Shown here in pieces: positions 16,292 to 24,675 of a stretch of 33,916 nt of DNA. The notes under the pieces were generated by a model. That model saw only the letters and a list, made by a program, of their open reading frames with translations, had not been told where the DNA came from and made no database searches. The stretch is from Microvirga makkahensis (GTDB taxonomy: Bacteria > Pseudomonadota > Alphaproteobacteria > Rhizobiales > Beijerinckiaceae). Position 1 is the stretch's first letter; every line of letters begins with the position of its first letter. Position numbers and translations under genes: made by a program. The stretch is from NCBI RefSeq assembly GCF_009830105.1, contig NZ_WURB01000037.1, positions 1-33,916 on the forward strand. Reading direction: 5' to 3'.

Positions 16292-16942
16292 ATGACCAAA
16301 GCTCCTGGTGGCCTCGGCGAAGATGAACGTGGGTCTTCCGCCTCCACAAGTAGAGAGAATTTCTCGGGCGGAGAAGTATCTTCGGGCAAGAAGTCGCCCG
16401 TTCGATCTTTCCTCGATGGAATTTACCTTCTTTCAGGGTGGCTGGCCGGATTTTTCCTACTCCTCATCTTTCTCATCATGATGGGGCTGTCGCTCGGACG
16501 GCATGTGGGGATCAACATCCCCGCGGGAGACGATTTCGCGGCATGGTCCATGGCCGCATTGGGCTTCCTTGGCTTGGCCCACACCTTCAAATCCGGTGAT
16601 CTGATCCGCGTCGGACTCGTCCTCGATCGGCTTCCTCCCTCTGCGCGGCGCCTGATCGAGATCCTTTGTCTCAGCATCGGCACCGCCGTTATCGGCTTCT
16701 TTGCTTGGCATGCGGTTCACATGACCTATGACAGCTATCTCTTCAATGATGTATCGGGCGGCGTTGTCGCCGTTCCGCTATGGATTCCGCAGATCGGATA
16801 TTCGCTCGGACTGACGATCCTCGCCATCGCCTTCGTCGATGAACTCGTTCATGTGCTCAGAGGATATCAGCCCCGCTACGAGAAGCCGAAGCCCGAAACT
16901 CCTGAGGAGATTGTCGATCGAGCAGCGGAAGGTGGGATCTGA
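16292..16942 (+). CDS. TRAP transporter small membrane subunit (DctQ)
   Basis: A four-helix inner-membrane protein of 216 residues that pairs with DctM in a sodium-driven TRAP importer. Helices lie at GWLAGFFLLLIFLIMMGLSL, near AAWSMAALGFLGLAHTF, near LIEILCLSIGTAVIGFFAW and near IGYSLGLTILAIAFVDELV. The GLAHTFKSGDLIRVGLVLDRLP region is typical of DctQ. The first ~45 residues are polar and low in complexity, longer than in many relatives. The ATG at 16292 is preferred over an upstream TTG because AGGGA lies in front of it. The DctM gene begins two bases after its stop. Confidence 0.88.
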   Translation: MTKAPGGLGEDERGSSASTSRENFSGGEVSSGKKSPVRSFLDGIYLLSGWLAGFFLLLIFLIMMGLSLGRHVGINIPAGDDFAAWSMAALGFLGLAHTFKSGDLIRVGLVLDRLPPSARRLIEILCLSIGTAVIGFFAWHAVHMTYDSYLFNDVSGGVVAVPLWIPQIGYSLGLTILAIAFVDELVHVLRGYQPRYEKPKPETPEEIVDRAAEGGI

Positions 16943-16944
16943 CG

Positions 16945-18261
16945 ATGTTCGCAGACATGAACCTCGTCGCCGTCGCCGCCCTGCTCCTCGGCCTTCTCGT
17001 TTTTCTGCTCGCCCTGGGAAACTGGATCGGCATTGCGCTGCTGATCGTGGGCTTCGCCGCCGTCACCATCAGCGCGTCCGTGCCCATCGGATCCGTCCTG
17101 GCGACGACGGTCTGGGCCAGTTCCGCCTCCTGGACACTGGCCGCCTTGCCGCTGTTCATCTGGATGGGCGAGATCCTGTTCAGGACGCGCCTGTCCGAGC
17201 AGATGTTCCTCGGCCTTGCGCCCTGGCTCAACTGGCTTCCCGGACGATTGCTGCATGTGAACGTGGTCGGCTCAGGGCTGTTCGCCGCGGTGTCGGGCTC
17301 GTCCGCCGCCACGTGCGCGACCGTCGGCAAGATCGCCTTGCCGGAGCTGGGGAAGCGCGGGTACAGCGAGCAGATGAGCCTGGGGAGTCTCGCAGGCTCC
17401 AGCACGCTCGGCCTGCTCATCCCTCCTTCGATCCCTCTTGTGGTCTATGCCGTCGCAGCAAACGTCTCCGTCATTCAGGTCTTCCTCGCGGGCTTCCTTC
17501 CCGGGCTCCTCGTGATGGCGCTCTATTCCGGCTACATCGTGGTCTGGTCCCTTCTCAATCCGGCCAATTCCCCCCCGCCCGAGCCGAGAACGAGCTTCGT
17601 CTTCAAGTTACGGCAATCATCCAAGCTTCTGCCGGTACTGATCCTTGTGGTCGCGATCTTCTCGGCACTGATCTTCGGCTTGGCGACGGCCACGGAGTGC
17701 GCCGCCTGGGGTGTCACGGGCGCCCTCATCCTCGCCTGGTGGTCGGGCACCCTGACCTGGAAGACGTTCGTGGAAAGCCTGATGAGCGCAGCTCGGCTTT
17801 CAGCAACCATCATGCTGATCCTTGCCGGCGCCGCGTTCACGACCGCCGCCATGGCTTACACGGGCATTCCGGCCGCACTTGCCGCCTGGGTGGAGTCACT
17901 GCACCTGTCGCCCTACGTGCTGATCGCGGCGCTTGCTCTCATGTATATCATCCTGGGATGCCTCATCGACGGCATTTCGATGATCGTGCTCACCACCGTC
18001 GTGGTCCTGCCCATGGTAAAGCAGGCGGGATTCGACCTCGTCTGGTTTGGAATCTTCCTTGTTATCCTGGTGGAGATGGCGCAGATTACGCCACCGGTCG
18101 GATTCAATCTTTTTGTTCTGCAGAACATGAGCGGACGCGACAGCTTGGTCATAGCGAAGGCAGCCACCCCGTTCTTCCTTCTGCTTGTGGCGGCATTGGC
18201 CATCATCACCGCTTTCCCGGATATTGCGCTGTACGTGCCAAGGCTCGCATTCCCGGAATAA
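16945..18261 (+). CDS. TRAP transporter large permease (DctM)
   Basis: This 438-residue permease has about 12 hydrophobic helices and forms the transport path of the TRAP system. Characteristic stretches are GSGLFAAVSGSSAATCATVGK, SLAGSSTLGLLIPPSIPLVVY and, near the end, MAQITPPVGFNLFVLQ with NMSGRD. All are conserved in DctM proteins. Length and layout are complete. It starts two bases after dctQ and is followed 30 bases later by the binding-protein gene, so Q, M and P form one operon. Confidence 0.93.
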   Translation: MFADMNLVAVAALLLGLLVFLLALGNWIGIALLIVGFAAVTISASVPIGSVLATTVWASSASWTLAALPLFIWMGEILFRTRLSEQMFLGLAPWLNWLPGRLLHVNVVGSGLFAAVSGSSAATCATVGKIALPELGKRGYSEQMSLGSLAGSSTLGLLIPPSIPLVVYAVAANVSVIQVFLAGFLPGLLVMALYSGYIVVWSLLNPANSPPPEPRTSFVFKLRQSSKLLPVLILVVAIFSALIFGLATATECAAWGVTGALILAWWSGTLTWKTFVESLMSAARLSATIMLILAGAAFTTAAMAYTGIPAALAAWVESLHLSPYVLIAALALMYIILGCLIDGISMIVLTTVVVLPMVKQAGFDLVWFGIFLVILVEMAQITPPVGFNLFVLQNMSGRDSLVIAKAATPFFLLLVAALAIITAFPDIALYVPRLAFPE

Positions 18262-18291
18262 ATCCATCGAAAACCAGAGGGAGAAATATCG

Positions 18292-19269
18292 ATGAAGTAT
18301 ATGGCTCGAGTTGGACTCGGACTTGCGGGCGCCTTGCTATTGGGCGCTACGGCGCAGGCGCAGACGAAATGGAATTTGCCCGCAGCCTATCCAATCGACA
18401 ATTATCACACCGAGAACCTGAACCAGTTCGCCAAAGACGTTGCGGACGCCACTGGCGGAAAACTGCAGATCACGGTGCATCCGAACGCATCCCTGTTCAA
18501 GGCACCTGAGATCAAGCGCGCCGTGGCAACCGGCCAGGCGCAGATCGGCGAGGTGCTGATGTCGATCCACGAGAACGAGGATCCGCTGTTCGGGATCGAC
18601 ATCATTCCCTTTCTCGCAACGAGCTTCGACGAATCGGTAAAGCTGTGGAACGCAGCCAAGCCGCAGCTCGAGAAGAAGCTGGAGAGCCAGCGCGTGAAGC
18701 TGCTCTACTCGGTCCCGTGGGGGCCGCAGGGGCTCTACTCCTCGAAGGAACTGAAGTCGGTGGAGGACATGAAAGGCCTCAAGTTCCGTGCCTACAATGT
18801 CGGAACCGCGCGCATCGGTGAGGCTGTGGGCGCTCAAGCGGTGACCGTCCAGGCGGCGGAACTGCCCCAGGCTCTCGCAACGGGCGTCGTCAATTCCTGG
18901 ATGTCGTCCGGCTCCACCGGCTATGACTCGAAGGTCTGGGAATCCCAGAAGTACTTCTATGACGTTCAGGCCTGGCTGCCGCGCAACATCGTGATGGTCA
19001 ACAAGGCCGCCTTCGATGCGCTCGACAAGGACACTCAGGACGCAGTGCTGAAGGCCGCCGCCGCCGCGGAGGAGCGTGGTCTTAAGATCGCGAAGGAGAA
19101 GTCCACCTGGTATCTTGAGCAGTTCAAGGCCAAGGGCATGACCGTGTCTCCGCCCTCCCCGGAACTCGAAGCCGGACTCAAGAAAATCGGCGAACAGCTC
19201 GCAGCGGATTGGGTCAAGAGAGCCGGCCCCGCGGGCGAGGCCGTCATGAACGAATACAAGAAGATGTGA
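18292..19269 (+). CDS. TRAP transporter periplasmic binding protein (DctP)
   Basis: This 325-residue solute receptor has a cleavable signal peptide (GLAGALLLGATAQAQ). Its family regions include YHTENLNQFAKDV, the GLKFRAYNVGTARIGEAVGAQ segment and the adjacent AELPQALATGVVNSWMSSG. In DctP proteins the arginine of GLKFR normally binds the carboxylate of the ligand, so the substrate should be an organic or amino acid. The start has GGAG upstream. The genes that follow suggest a ligand processed by a racemase-like enzyme and an FAD dehydrogenase. Confidence 0.93.
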   Translation: MKYMARVGLGLAGALLLGATAQAQTKWNLPAAYPIDNYHTENLNQFAKDVADATGGKLQITVHPNASLFKAPEIKRAVATGQAQIGEVLMSIHENEDPLFGIDIIPFLATSFDESVKLWNAAKPQLEKKLESQRVKLLYSVPWGPQGLYSSKELKSVEDMKGLKFRAYNVGTARIGEAVGAQAVTVQAAELPQALATGVVNSWMSSGSTGYDSKVWESQKYFYDVQAWLPRNIVMVNKAAFDALDKDTQDAVLKAAAAAEERGLKIAKEKSTWYLEQFKAKGMTVSPPSPELEAGLKKIGEQLAADWVKRAGPAGEAVMNEYKKM

Positions 19270-19314
19270 TCGTCTGGATTGGGGACAACCTCGTCCGAAC
19301 CGAAAACGGCATGG

Positions 19315-19334
19315 AGGGGAGCTGCAACTCCCCT
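19315..19334 (+). terminator. Hairpin after the TRAP binding-protein gene
   Basis: A perfect seven-base stem (AGGGGAG at 19315-19321 with CTCCCCT at 19328-19334) closes a six-base loop 46 bases after the DctP stop. No run of T follows, so it may stabilise the transcript or reduce read-through rather than end it. Confidence 0.35.
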
Positions 19335-19509
19335 TCATGACCTCCTGGGAAACTTCGCGCATCTTCCCGACTTTCGAAGACCGCGGAATGCCGAAATCGT
19401 AGAGCAACGTGGGATCGTTCTTGCCGATCGTGGCCCTGCGCGGTGAAGTGAAGGAGAAGCTGGTGAGTGCCTCTGACCGGTCAGCGGTCTCATCCCTCTG
19501 GGTGCCTCA

Positions 19510-20262
19510 ATGATGCCAAGAATGGCAAAGGGCGGTCGCGCCGTTTACGGAGAGGCAATCGGCATCCTCGTGCTTGACACCTCCTTCCCTCGTATTCCGG
19601 GCGACGTCGCCAACGCCACGACATTCGACTTTCCTGTCCGATACCATGTCATCGACGCCGCCACTCCCGAGAAGATCGTCTCGGAGGCCGATCGCGCACG
19701 CGCCCTGCTTCCTGCCTTCATCGAGGGCGCGCGATTGTTGGAGAAGCAGGGAGTGCGGGCTATCACGACGACCTGCGGCTTTCTCACGGTCATGCAGAAG
19801 GAGATCGCCGCGGCAGTGAGCGTTCCGGTCGTGACCTCAAGCCTGTTTCTGATCCCCCTGTTGCGCTCCATGCTGGACTCTGAGCGGTCCATCGGGGTGC
19901 TGACCGCTCATTCCGGGAAATTGTCTCCGGAGCACCTGATTGCTGCTGGCGTGCAGCCGAACTGGGCGGTTCATGTGCGAGGACTGGAGGAGAGCCCCGC
20001 ATTCAGCCGCGCCATCTTCGGGAAAGGCGATGATTGCATTGAGATGAATGTCGATCAGGTGGAGGCGGAGGTCGTCTCAGAATGCCGCAAACTGGTCGAT
20101 GATGTCCCGGGCATCGGGTGCATCGTCTTCGAGTGCACCAACCTGCAACCATACGCCCCTGCCGTACAGGCAAGGATCGGCCTGCCGATCTTCGGCATCT
20201 ACCATTTGGTCAATTTGCTCCAGAGCGGGATCGTCTGCCCGAGGTTCTCGGGCTACATGTGA
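19510..20262 (+). CDS. Aspartate/glutamate racemase family protein
   Basis: A 250-residue protein of the cofactor-independent Asp/Glu/hydantoin racemase superfamily. These enzymes use two cysteines as acid and base; here they are Cys89 in ITTTCGFL and Cys209 in VFECTNLQPY, both in the expected setting. A beta-strand GILVLDTSFPRIPGD near the N-terminus fits the first half of the fold. It could be a racemase, a decarboxylase or a maleate-isomerase-like enzyme; the sequence does not decide. The start is either of two adjacent ATGs and the ribosome site is weak. Its place between a TRAP importer and a DadA-like oxidase suggests action on the imported compound. Confidence 0.82.
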   Translation: MMPRMAKGGRAVYGEAIGILVLDTSFPRIPGDVANATTFDFPVRYHVIDAATPEKIVSEADRARALLPAFIEGARLLEKQGVRAITTTCGFLTVMQKEIAAAVSVPVVTSSLFLIPLLRSMLDSERSIGVLTAHSGKLSPEHLIAAGVQPNWAVHVRGLEESPAFSRAIFGKGDDCIEMNVDQVEAEVVSECRKLVDDVPGIGCIVFECTNLQPYAPAVQARIGLPIFGIYHLVNLLQSGIVCPRFSGYM

Positions 20263-20387
20263 TATCGCGGGGCAAAGCAGCATCGCCCGTTCTTTCGACA
20301 GGACCTGAGCCTCGTAGGGGCATCAGCCGATCCAGGCTGATCGGTGCGGCTTTCCATCCATGAAACCCTTCAAATCCGGTTGTGTCC

Positions 20388-21677
20388 ATGAGCTTGCATG
20401 TTGTCGTGATAGGAGCAGGCATCGTCGGAGCCGCGACTGCCGTTCATCTGCTGCGCGAAGGCCACAGGGTGACCATCCTCGAACCCGACGAGCCAGGGCG
20501 GGAGCAGGCTGCGAGCTACGGCAACGGCGCATGGATCAGCCCTGCATCGGTGGTTCCGATGTCCACGCCGGGCCTCTGGAAGAAGGTGCCGGGATATCTG
20601 CTCGACTCCCGTGGACCGCTGACGATCCGGCTGTCGGCATTGCCGAGACTGTCTCCCTGGCTGGTGCGCTTTCTCTACGCGGGAGCAGCGGTTCGCCGCG
20701 TGGAGGCGACCGCTCGCGCCTTATCGGCGCTTCTGGAAGATGCCCCTGACAGGCATGCGGAGCTTGCGGCCGAAGCCGGGATTCCCGAGCTGATCAGGCA
20801 AAGCGGGCTGCTCTACGTCTACCCCGATCGTGCCGCATTCGAAGCCGAGGCCCTGGCGTGGAGGCTGAGGCGAGACAATGGAGTGCGGTGGATCGAGTTC
20901 GACGCGGACGAACTGCATCGGAGGGAGCCTGCGCTCCATAGGCGATACAAGTTCGGGGCCCTGGTGGAAGCCGGAGCTCACTGCACTGACCCGGGAAGCT
21001 ATGTCGCAGCTCTCGTGCATTACGCTCTAGGTAAAGGGGCAGCCGTCGTTCGGGCACGGGCGACGGGTTTCGACATCGAGGGCGGGCGCTTGCGCGCCGT
21101 TCGAACGGACTCTGGCTTTATCGAGTGCGACCGTGCCGTCGTATCCGCGGGAATCCACTCGAAAGCTCTTGCGCGGATCGCCGGCGACCGGGTGTGCCTC
21201 GAAAGCGAGCGAGGCTACCACGTCATCATCTCCGATCCCGAGGCCGCCCCGCGCGTTCCCGTGATGCCAAGCGACGGGAAAATGGCGAATACCCTGACGA
21301 TGCAAGGCCTGCGCGTCTCAGGACAGGTGGAGCTGGCGAGCGTGAATGCCGCGCCGAACTGGAAGCGTGCCGCCGTCCTTCTGAATCATGCCCGCCGCAC
21401 CTATCCCGGACTTCCCGACCACATCCCGGAGGAGCGGATTTCCCGTTGGATGGGACATCGGCCTTCGACGCCCGACGGTTTGCCCGTGATCGGCACGGCT
21501 TCGGCCTCCCGCGACATCGTCCATGCGTTCGGCCACGGGCATGTCGGACTTGCATCGGGACCTGCTACGGCAAGCGCCGTTGCCGATATCCTCGCCGGAC
21601 GACCATCCCGGCTTCCATTGACCGCCTATGCGCCCGCTCGGTTTCGGACCTGGCCACGAGCGCCGGAGGCTCCGTGA
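20388..21677 (+). CDS. FAD-dependent D-amino-acid dehydrogenase-like oxidoreductase
   Basis: A 429-residue flavoprotein of the DAO/DadA family. The N-terminal Rossmann motif VVVIGAGIVGAATAVHLLREGH binds FAD, and the segment ASYGNGAWISPAS matches the DadA-type start of the substrate domain. The C-terminal WMGHRPSTPDGLPVIG and the glycine-rich HAFGHGHVGLASGPATA are also typical. DadA enzymes oxidise D-amino acids to keto acids and ammonia and pass electrons to the respiratory chain. The ATG at 20388 is chosen; a GTG two codons earlier is an equal alternative and neither has a strong ribosome site. It lies 125 bases after the racemase-family gene. Confidence 0.85.
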   Translation: MSLHVVVIGAGIVGAATAVHLLREGHRVTILEPDEPGREQAASYGNGAWISPASVVPMSTPGLWKKVPGYLLDSRGPLTIRLSALPRLSPWLVRFLYAGAAVRRVEATARALSALLEDAPDRHAELAAEAGIPELIRQSGLLYVYPDRAAFEAEALAWRLRRDNGVRWIEFDADELHRREPALHRRYKFGALVEAGAHCTDPGSYVAALVHYALGKGAAVVRARATGFDIEGGRLRAVRTDSGFIECDRAVVSAGIHSKALARIAGDRVCLESERGYHVIISDPEAAPRVPVMPSDGKMANTLTMQGLRVSGQVELASVNAAPNWKRAAVLLNHARRTYPGLPDHIPEERISRWMGHRPSTPDGLPVIGTASASRDIVHAFGHGHVGLASGPATASAVADILAGRPSRLPLTAYAPARFRTWPRAPEAP

Positions 21678-21784
21678 AAGCGGCTCTAGCGCATCGTGCG
21701 AGAAAGTGGGCCGGTTTCGCCGTCAAGTTCGCGGCAAGGCAGCTCTAAGCATCGGCAGAGGGAGATCCGCAGGCAGGAACTCAC

Positions 21785-22350
21785 ATGAAGGACATCATTC
21801 ATCAAAAGCTCTGGCGCAGCCTCGATTTGGCGACAAGGGAGAGATTCCCTTTCACAATGATGCAGCTCGCCACCATCGGGATGGATGGCGCCCCGAGGGT
21901 TCGCACCGTCGTCGTCAGATAGGCGAGCGAAGCGCATTCCACCCTTTCCCTCGTCACGGATGTTCGCTCCCCGAAGGTTGCCGAGATCCGACACGATCCG
22001 CGTGTCTCGCTCACGGGCTTCGCTCCGGAAGGAGGTCCTCAGATCAGGCTCGAAGGCCAAGCGTCGATCATCGATCAGGCCGCGGACAGGAGACCGTTCT
22101 GGGACCTGTGCCGGTCTCACACGCGCGCCCTTTTCCAGACGCCTTACGCCCCGGCGTCGAAATTGCTTCGCCTCGTGATCCGGGCAGCGTCATGGAACAC
22201 TCCAACGGCGAGCACGCGTTTCCCAACTTCTGCGCGGTCACCGACAAACTCTCGCGGCTAGAATGACTCGACCCTTCGAAGGAAGGCCATCAGCGCTGTT
22301 TCTTCGGGCATGCGGGCGGCTCCTCGAAGGGCACCTGGATCGCGCCTTAG
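21785..22350 (+). pseudogene. Pyridoxamine 5'-phosphate oxidase-like flavoprotein, inactivated
   Basis: The reading starts MKDIIHQKLWRSLDLATRER and matches the Alr4036-type PPOX-like family through LATIGMDGAPRVRTVVVR. It then meets TAG at 21920-21922, where the family continues. After the stop the same frame resumes with STLSLVTDVRSPKVAEIRHDP and PQIRLEGQASI. A base is missing from the CCCC at 22149-22152, and the sequence goes on in the next frame (GVEIASPRDPGSVMEHSNGEHAFPNFCAV). TGA at 22264-22266 stands where a Trp codon is expected (RLE-W-LD), and the frame continues as SKEGHQRCFF to GTWIAP and a normal stop. Two nonsense changes plus a frameshift make this a true pseudogene. It follows the oxidoreductase by about 110 bases. 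Confidence 0.85.
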
Positions 22351-22441
22351 GCCGGAAGGCCGGTCCCCCTCCACGGTCTCGGCGCGCGAGTTGTGCCTGA
22401 ACCCATTGGCTGACGCCTCGGGAAGAACCACATTCTGATTC

Positions 22442-22448
22442 AGGAGGT
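22442..22448 (+). promoter_or_regulatory. Strong Shine-Dalgarno sequence of the VWA-like gene
   Basis: AGGAGGT ends three bases before the ATG at 22452. It is a near-perfect match to the anti-SD sequence and fixes the start of that gene. Confidence 0.7.
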
Positions 22449-22451
22449 CCG

Positions 22452-23183
22452 ATGACCAGGAAGAACAACCTCACTCCCCCGTCCTCGGGTAACAGTGCCA
22501 CGGGCGCGGCCATCGATGCATTTCTGCATGAGGCGCGCCGCGTATCGCCCTTGGAAAGGCGCGATAAGTCTCAGCCGCGCCTGGTCTTCGCCCTCGATGC
22601 CACCATGAGCCGCCAGCCGACCTGGGATCTCGCCTGCCGTGTCCAGGGTCAGATGTTTGCTCAGGCCGATCAGGCCGGAGGTCTGCTGGTCCAGCTCGTG
22701 TACTTCCGAGGCTTCGACGAGTGCCGCTCCTCGCGATGGGTCGAGGATTCCAGAGCCCTGACCGACCTGATGACGAAGATCGGCTGCCGGGGCGGCCTGA
22801 CTCAGATCGGTCGTGTGCTCCGCCACGTGCGCACCGAGGCAAGCCGGTTGCCGCTCAGGGTCCTGGTCTATGTTGGGGACGCCATGGAGGAGCCAGTGGA
22901 CGAACTCTGCCGGATCGCGGGCGAACTCGGCCTCCTGGGCGTCAAGGCCTTCATGTTCCACGAGGGACAGGATCCTGATGCCGCCAGAGCCTTCCAGGAG
23001 ATTGCTCGACTGACCGGTGGGGCCTATGCCCGCTTCGACAGCGCGGCCCCGCAGACATTGTCGGAGCTGCTGCGCGCGGCTGCCGCCTATGCATCGAGAG
23101 GCGTGGACGGTCTGACCCGGCTCGCTCCAGCCAGCTCGCAGGCCCAGGCGCTCCTCACCGCCATGCGCGGGCACAAGCCGTGA
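22452..23183 (+). CDS. VWA-like domain protein
   Basis: A cytoplasmic-looking protein of 243 residues with a von Willebrand A-like fold suggested by LVFALDATMSRQPTW, whose first strand ends in a DxTxS-like metal site. GGLTQIGRVLRHVRTE follows, then the strand VLVYVGDAMEE, a further strand VKAFMFHEGQD, and IARLTGGAYARFD. Relatives are usually annotated as hypothetical or VWA-domain proteins and have no known function. No signal peptide or membrane helix is seen. The stop overlaps the GTG start of the next gene (GTGA), so it is translated together with the J-domain protein. Confidence 0.75.
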   Translation: MTRKNNLTPPSSGNSATGAAIDAFLHEARRVSPLERRDKSQPRLVFALDATMSRQPTWDLACRVQGQMFAQADQAGGLLVQLVYFRGFDECRSSRWVEDSRALTDLMTKIGCRGGLTQIGRVLRHVRTEASRLPLRVLVYVGDAMEEPVDELCRIAGELGLLGVKAFMFHEGQDPDAARAFQEIARLTGGAYARFDSAAPQTLSELLRAAAAYASRGVDGLTRLAPASSQAQALLTAMRGHKP

Positions 23184-23890
23184 CGCTCTTTCTCGGCATC
23201 GCGGCCGTCGTCATCCTCTGGTGGATCCTGAACGGCTTCGCGCATGCGAATACCGCCCGACTGGCAAAAACCATCAGGATCGTCGGCGGCATTTTGATCT
23301 TGGGGGCAGCCGTGCTTCTCGGACTTCGGGGACGGATCGACATGGCTCTGCTGTTGGGAAGCGTCGGAGCCTGGCTTCTCGGATGGGGAAGCTTCAGACT
23401 TCCAGGCCTCGGCGGTCATTCTCAGCCGACCTCCGGCGGCACATCCCGGGTGCGATCCGCATCGATCGAGATGGAGCTCGACCACGACACCGGCGACATG
23501 AATGGAACCGTGCTGGCCGGGACGTTCGCGGGGCAAGGGCTCAGCACCCTGGACCTGGCACAGCTGCAGCACCTCCTGAGGGAGTGCGGGTCAGACGACC
23601 CGGACGGCGTCCGCCTCCTCGAAGCCTATCTCGACCGCCGTTTTCCCGATTGGCGCACGAGGACCCGGGAAGACGAGCAGACGCAGGCGGGTCCGCGACC
23701 CTCGTCAGGCACCATGACAGAGGAGGAGGCCTGCCAGATCCTGGACATCAGACCAGGAGCAGATGCGGAGGAAATCCGGCAGGCCTATCGCAACCTCATG
23801 AAAAAACTGCACCCCGACCAAGGCGGCTCGGCCTATCTCGCCGCCCGGGTGAACCAGGCAAAGGATGTCCTTTTGAAGCGGCAGCACTGA
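23180..23890 (+). CDS. Membrane-anchored J-domain (DnaJ-like) protein
   Basis: This 236-residue protein has two or three hydrophobic helices in its first ~75 residues (LFLGIAAVVILWWILNGF, IVGGILILGAAVLLGL, MALLLGSVGAWLLGWG). A cytoplasmic middle section follows, and a C-terminal J domain occupies about residues 179-236 with the Hsp70-activating HPD motif in KKLHPDQGG. The J domain at the C-terminus behind a membrane anchor resembles DjlA/TIM14-like proteins rather than DnaJ. It should recruit DnaK to the membrane. The start is a GTG overlapping the VWA gene stop. Confidence 0.85.
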   Translation: MTLFLGIAAVVILWWILNGFAHANTARLAKTIRIVGGILILGAAVLLGLRGRIDMALLLGSVGAWLLGWGSFRLPGLGGHSQPTSGGTSRVRSASIEMELDHDTGDMNGTVLAGTFAGQGLSTLDLAQLQHLLRECGSDDPDGVRLLEAYLDRRFPDWRTRTREDEQTQAGPRPSSGTMTEEEACQILDIRPGADAEEIRQAYRNLMKKLHPDQGGSAYLAARVNQAKDVLLKRQH

Positions 23891-23924
23891 TGGGCCTTGG
23901 CCTACGGCATCGCGCGTGAAGGAG

Positions 23925-24581
23925 CTACGCCGCCACGATGATGTCGAATGACCCGTGGAGAGCACCAGGTTCGGGAGCCTGCCCAGCTACCAGAGGAACG
24001 ATCACGCTGCGGCGCGCCAGCGGGTCACGGATGCGGTTGAGGACTCCATCACGGGCGTTGAGAGGCTCCCCCTCGATGTACATCTGCGTGACCAGACGGC
24101 CCTGCCCCGGCACATACACGGCAAAGTGGATGTGCGGCGTCCGCCCGGGATAAGGCACCGGCCGGATCGTGCGGAACCGGTACCTGCCCTCCCGGTCCAC
24201 TTGCATGCGGCCATAGCCCTGGAACGCATGATCGATGCGCCCCTGTCCGGCGGCGCGGGGGTGGCGGTAAATGCCGTTGGCATCGCACTGCCAGATCTCG
24301 ACAATGCTTCCCTTCCTGGGCTGCCCGCGGGTGTCCAGCACACGCCCTGAAACGTGGATGACCTGCCCCAGGGCTTGGGTGGCCTGCCCCACGACCCGCA
24401 CCAGATCATTGTCCATGTCGGGAGGAAACTCGACAGGGTAGAAAGGCCCCTCTGTCTGTCCGGGGGTCGGCACAAGCTCGGCCGCGCCGAGGCTGTTCGC
24501 GACAACGACGGAGGCTGACGCGACCGCAGCATGGATCAGCAATGAGCGCCGGTCGACGGGAAAGAGGGGCGGATCGGTCAT
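23925..24581 (-). CDS. Exported intradiol ring-cleavage dioxygenase family protein
   Basis: A 218-residue protein of the protocatechuate/catechol dioxygenase family. The N-terminus (DRRSLLIHAAVASASVVVANSLG) is a Tat-like or Sec signal, so it is probably periplasmic. The core begins with TPGQTEGPFYP and has SIVEIWQCDANGIYRHP. The predicted Fe(III) ligands are Tyr105, Tyr144 (PVPYPG), His150 and His152 (PHIHF). The loop between Tyr144 and the HxH is several residues shorter than in PcaH. The substrate is unknown; exported members are poorly characterised. The start at 24581 has CGGAG upstream. It converges with the J-domain gene, 34 bases away. Confidence 0.85.
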   Translation of the reverse strand: MTDPPLFPVDRRSLLIHAAVASASVVVANSLGAAELVPTPGQTEGPFYPVEFPPDMDNDLVRVVGQATQALGQVIHVSGRVLDTRGQPRKGSIVEIWQCDANGIYRHPRAAGQGRIDHAFQGYGRMQVDREGRYRFRTIRPVPYPGRTPHIHFAVYVPGQGRLVTQMYIEGEPLNARDGVLNRIRDPLARRSVIVPLVAGQAPEPGALHGSFDIIVAA

Positions 24582-24675
24582 CGCAGTGCTCCGGGCGCCA
24601 ATCACCACGGAGAAGCATAGACCAGTGCCGCCTTCGAACCACCTCTCCACGTCCTGCATCGCACGAATGTGATAA

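Noticed and set aside
18337..19407. Minus-strand open frame of about 356 codons opposite the TRAP binding protein
   Set aside because: The binding protein has a signal peptide and family motifs; the antisense frame has none.
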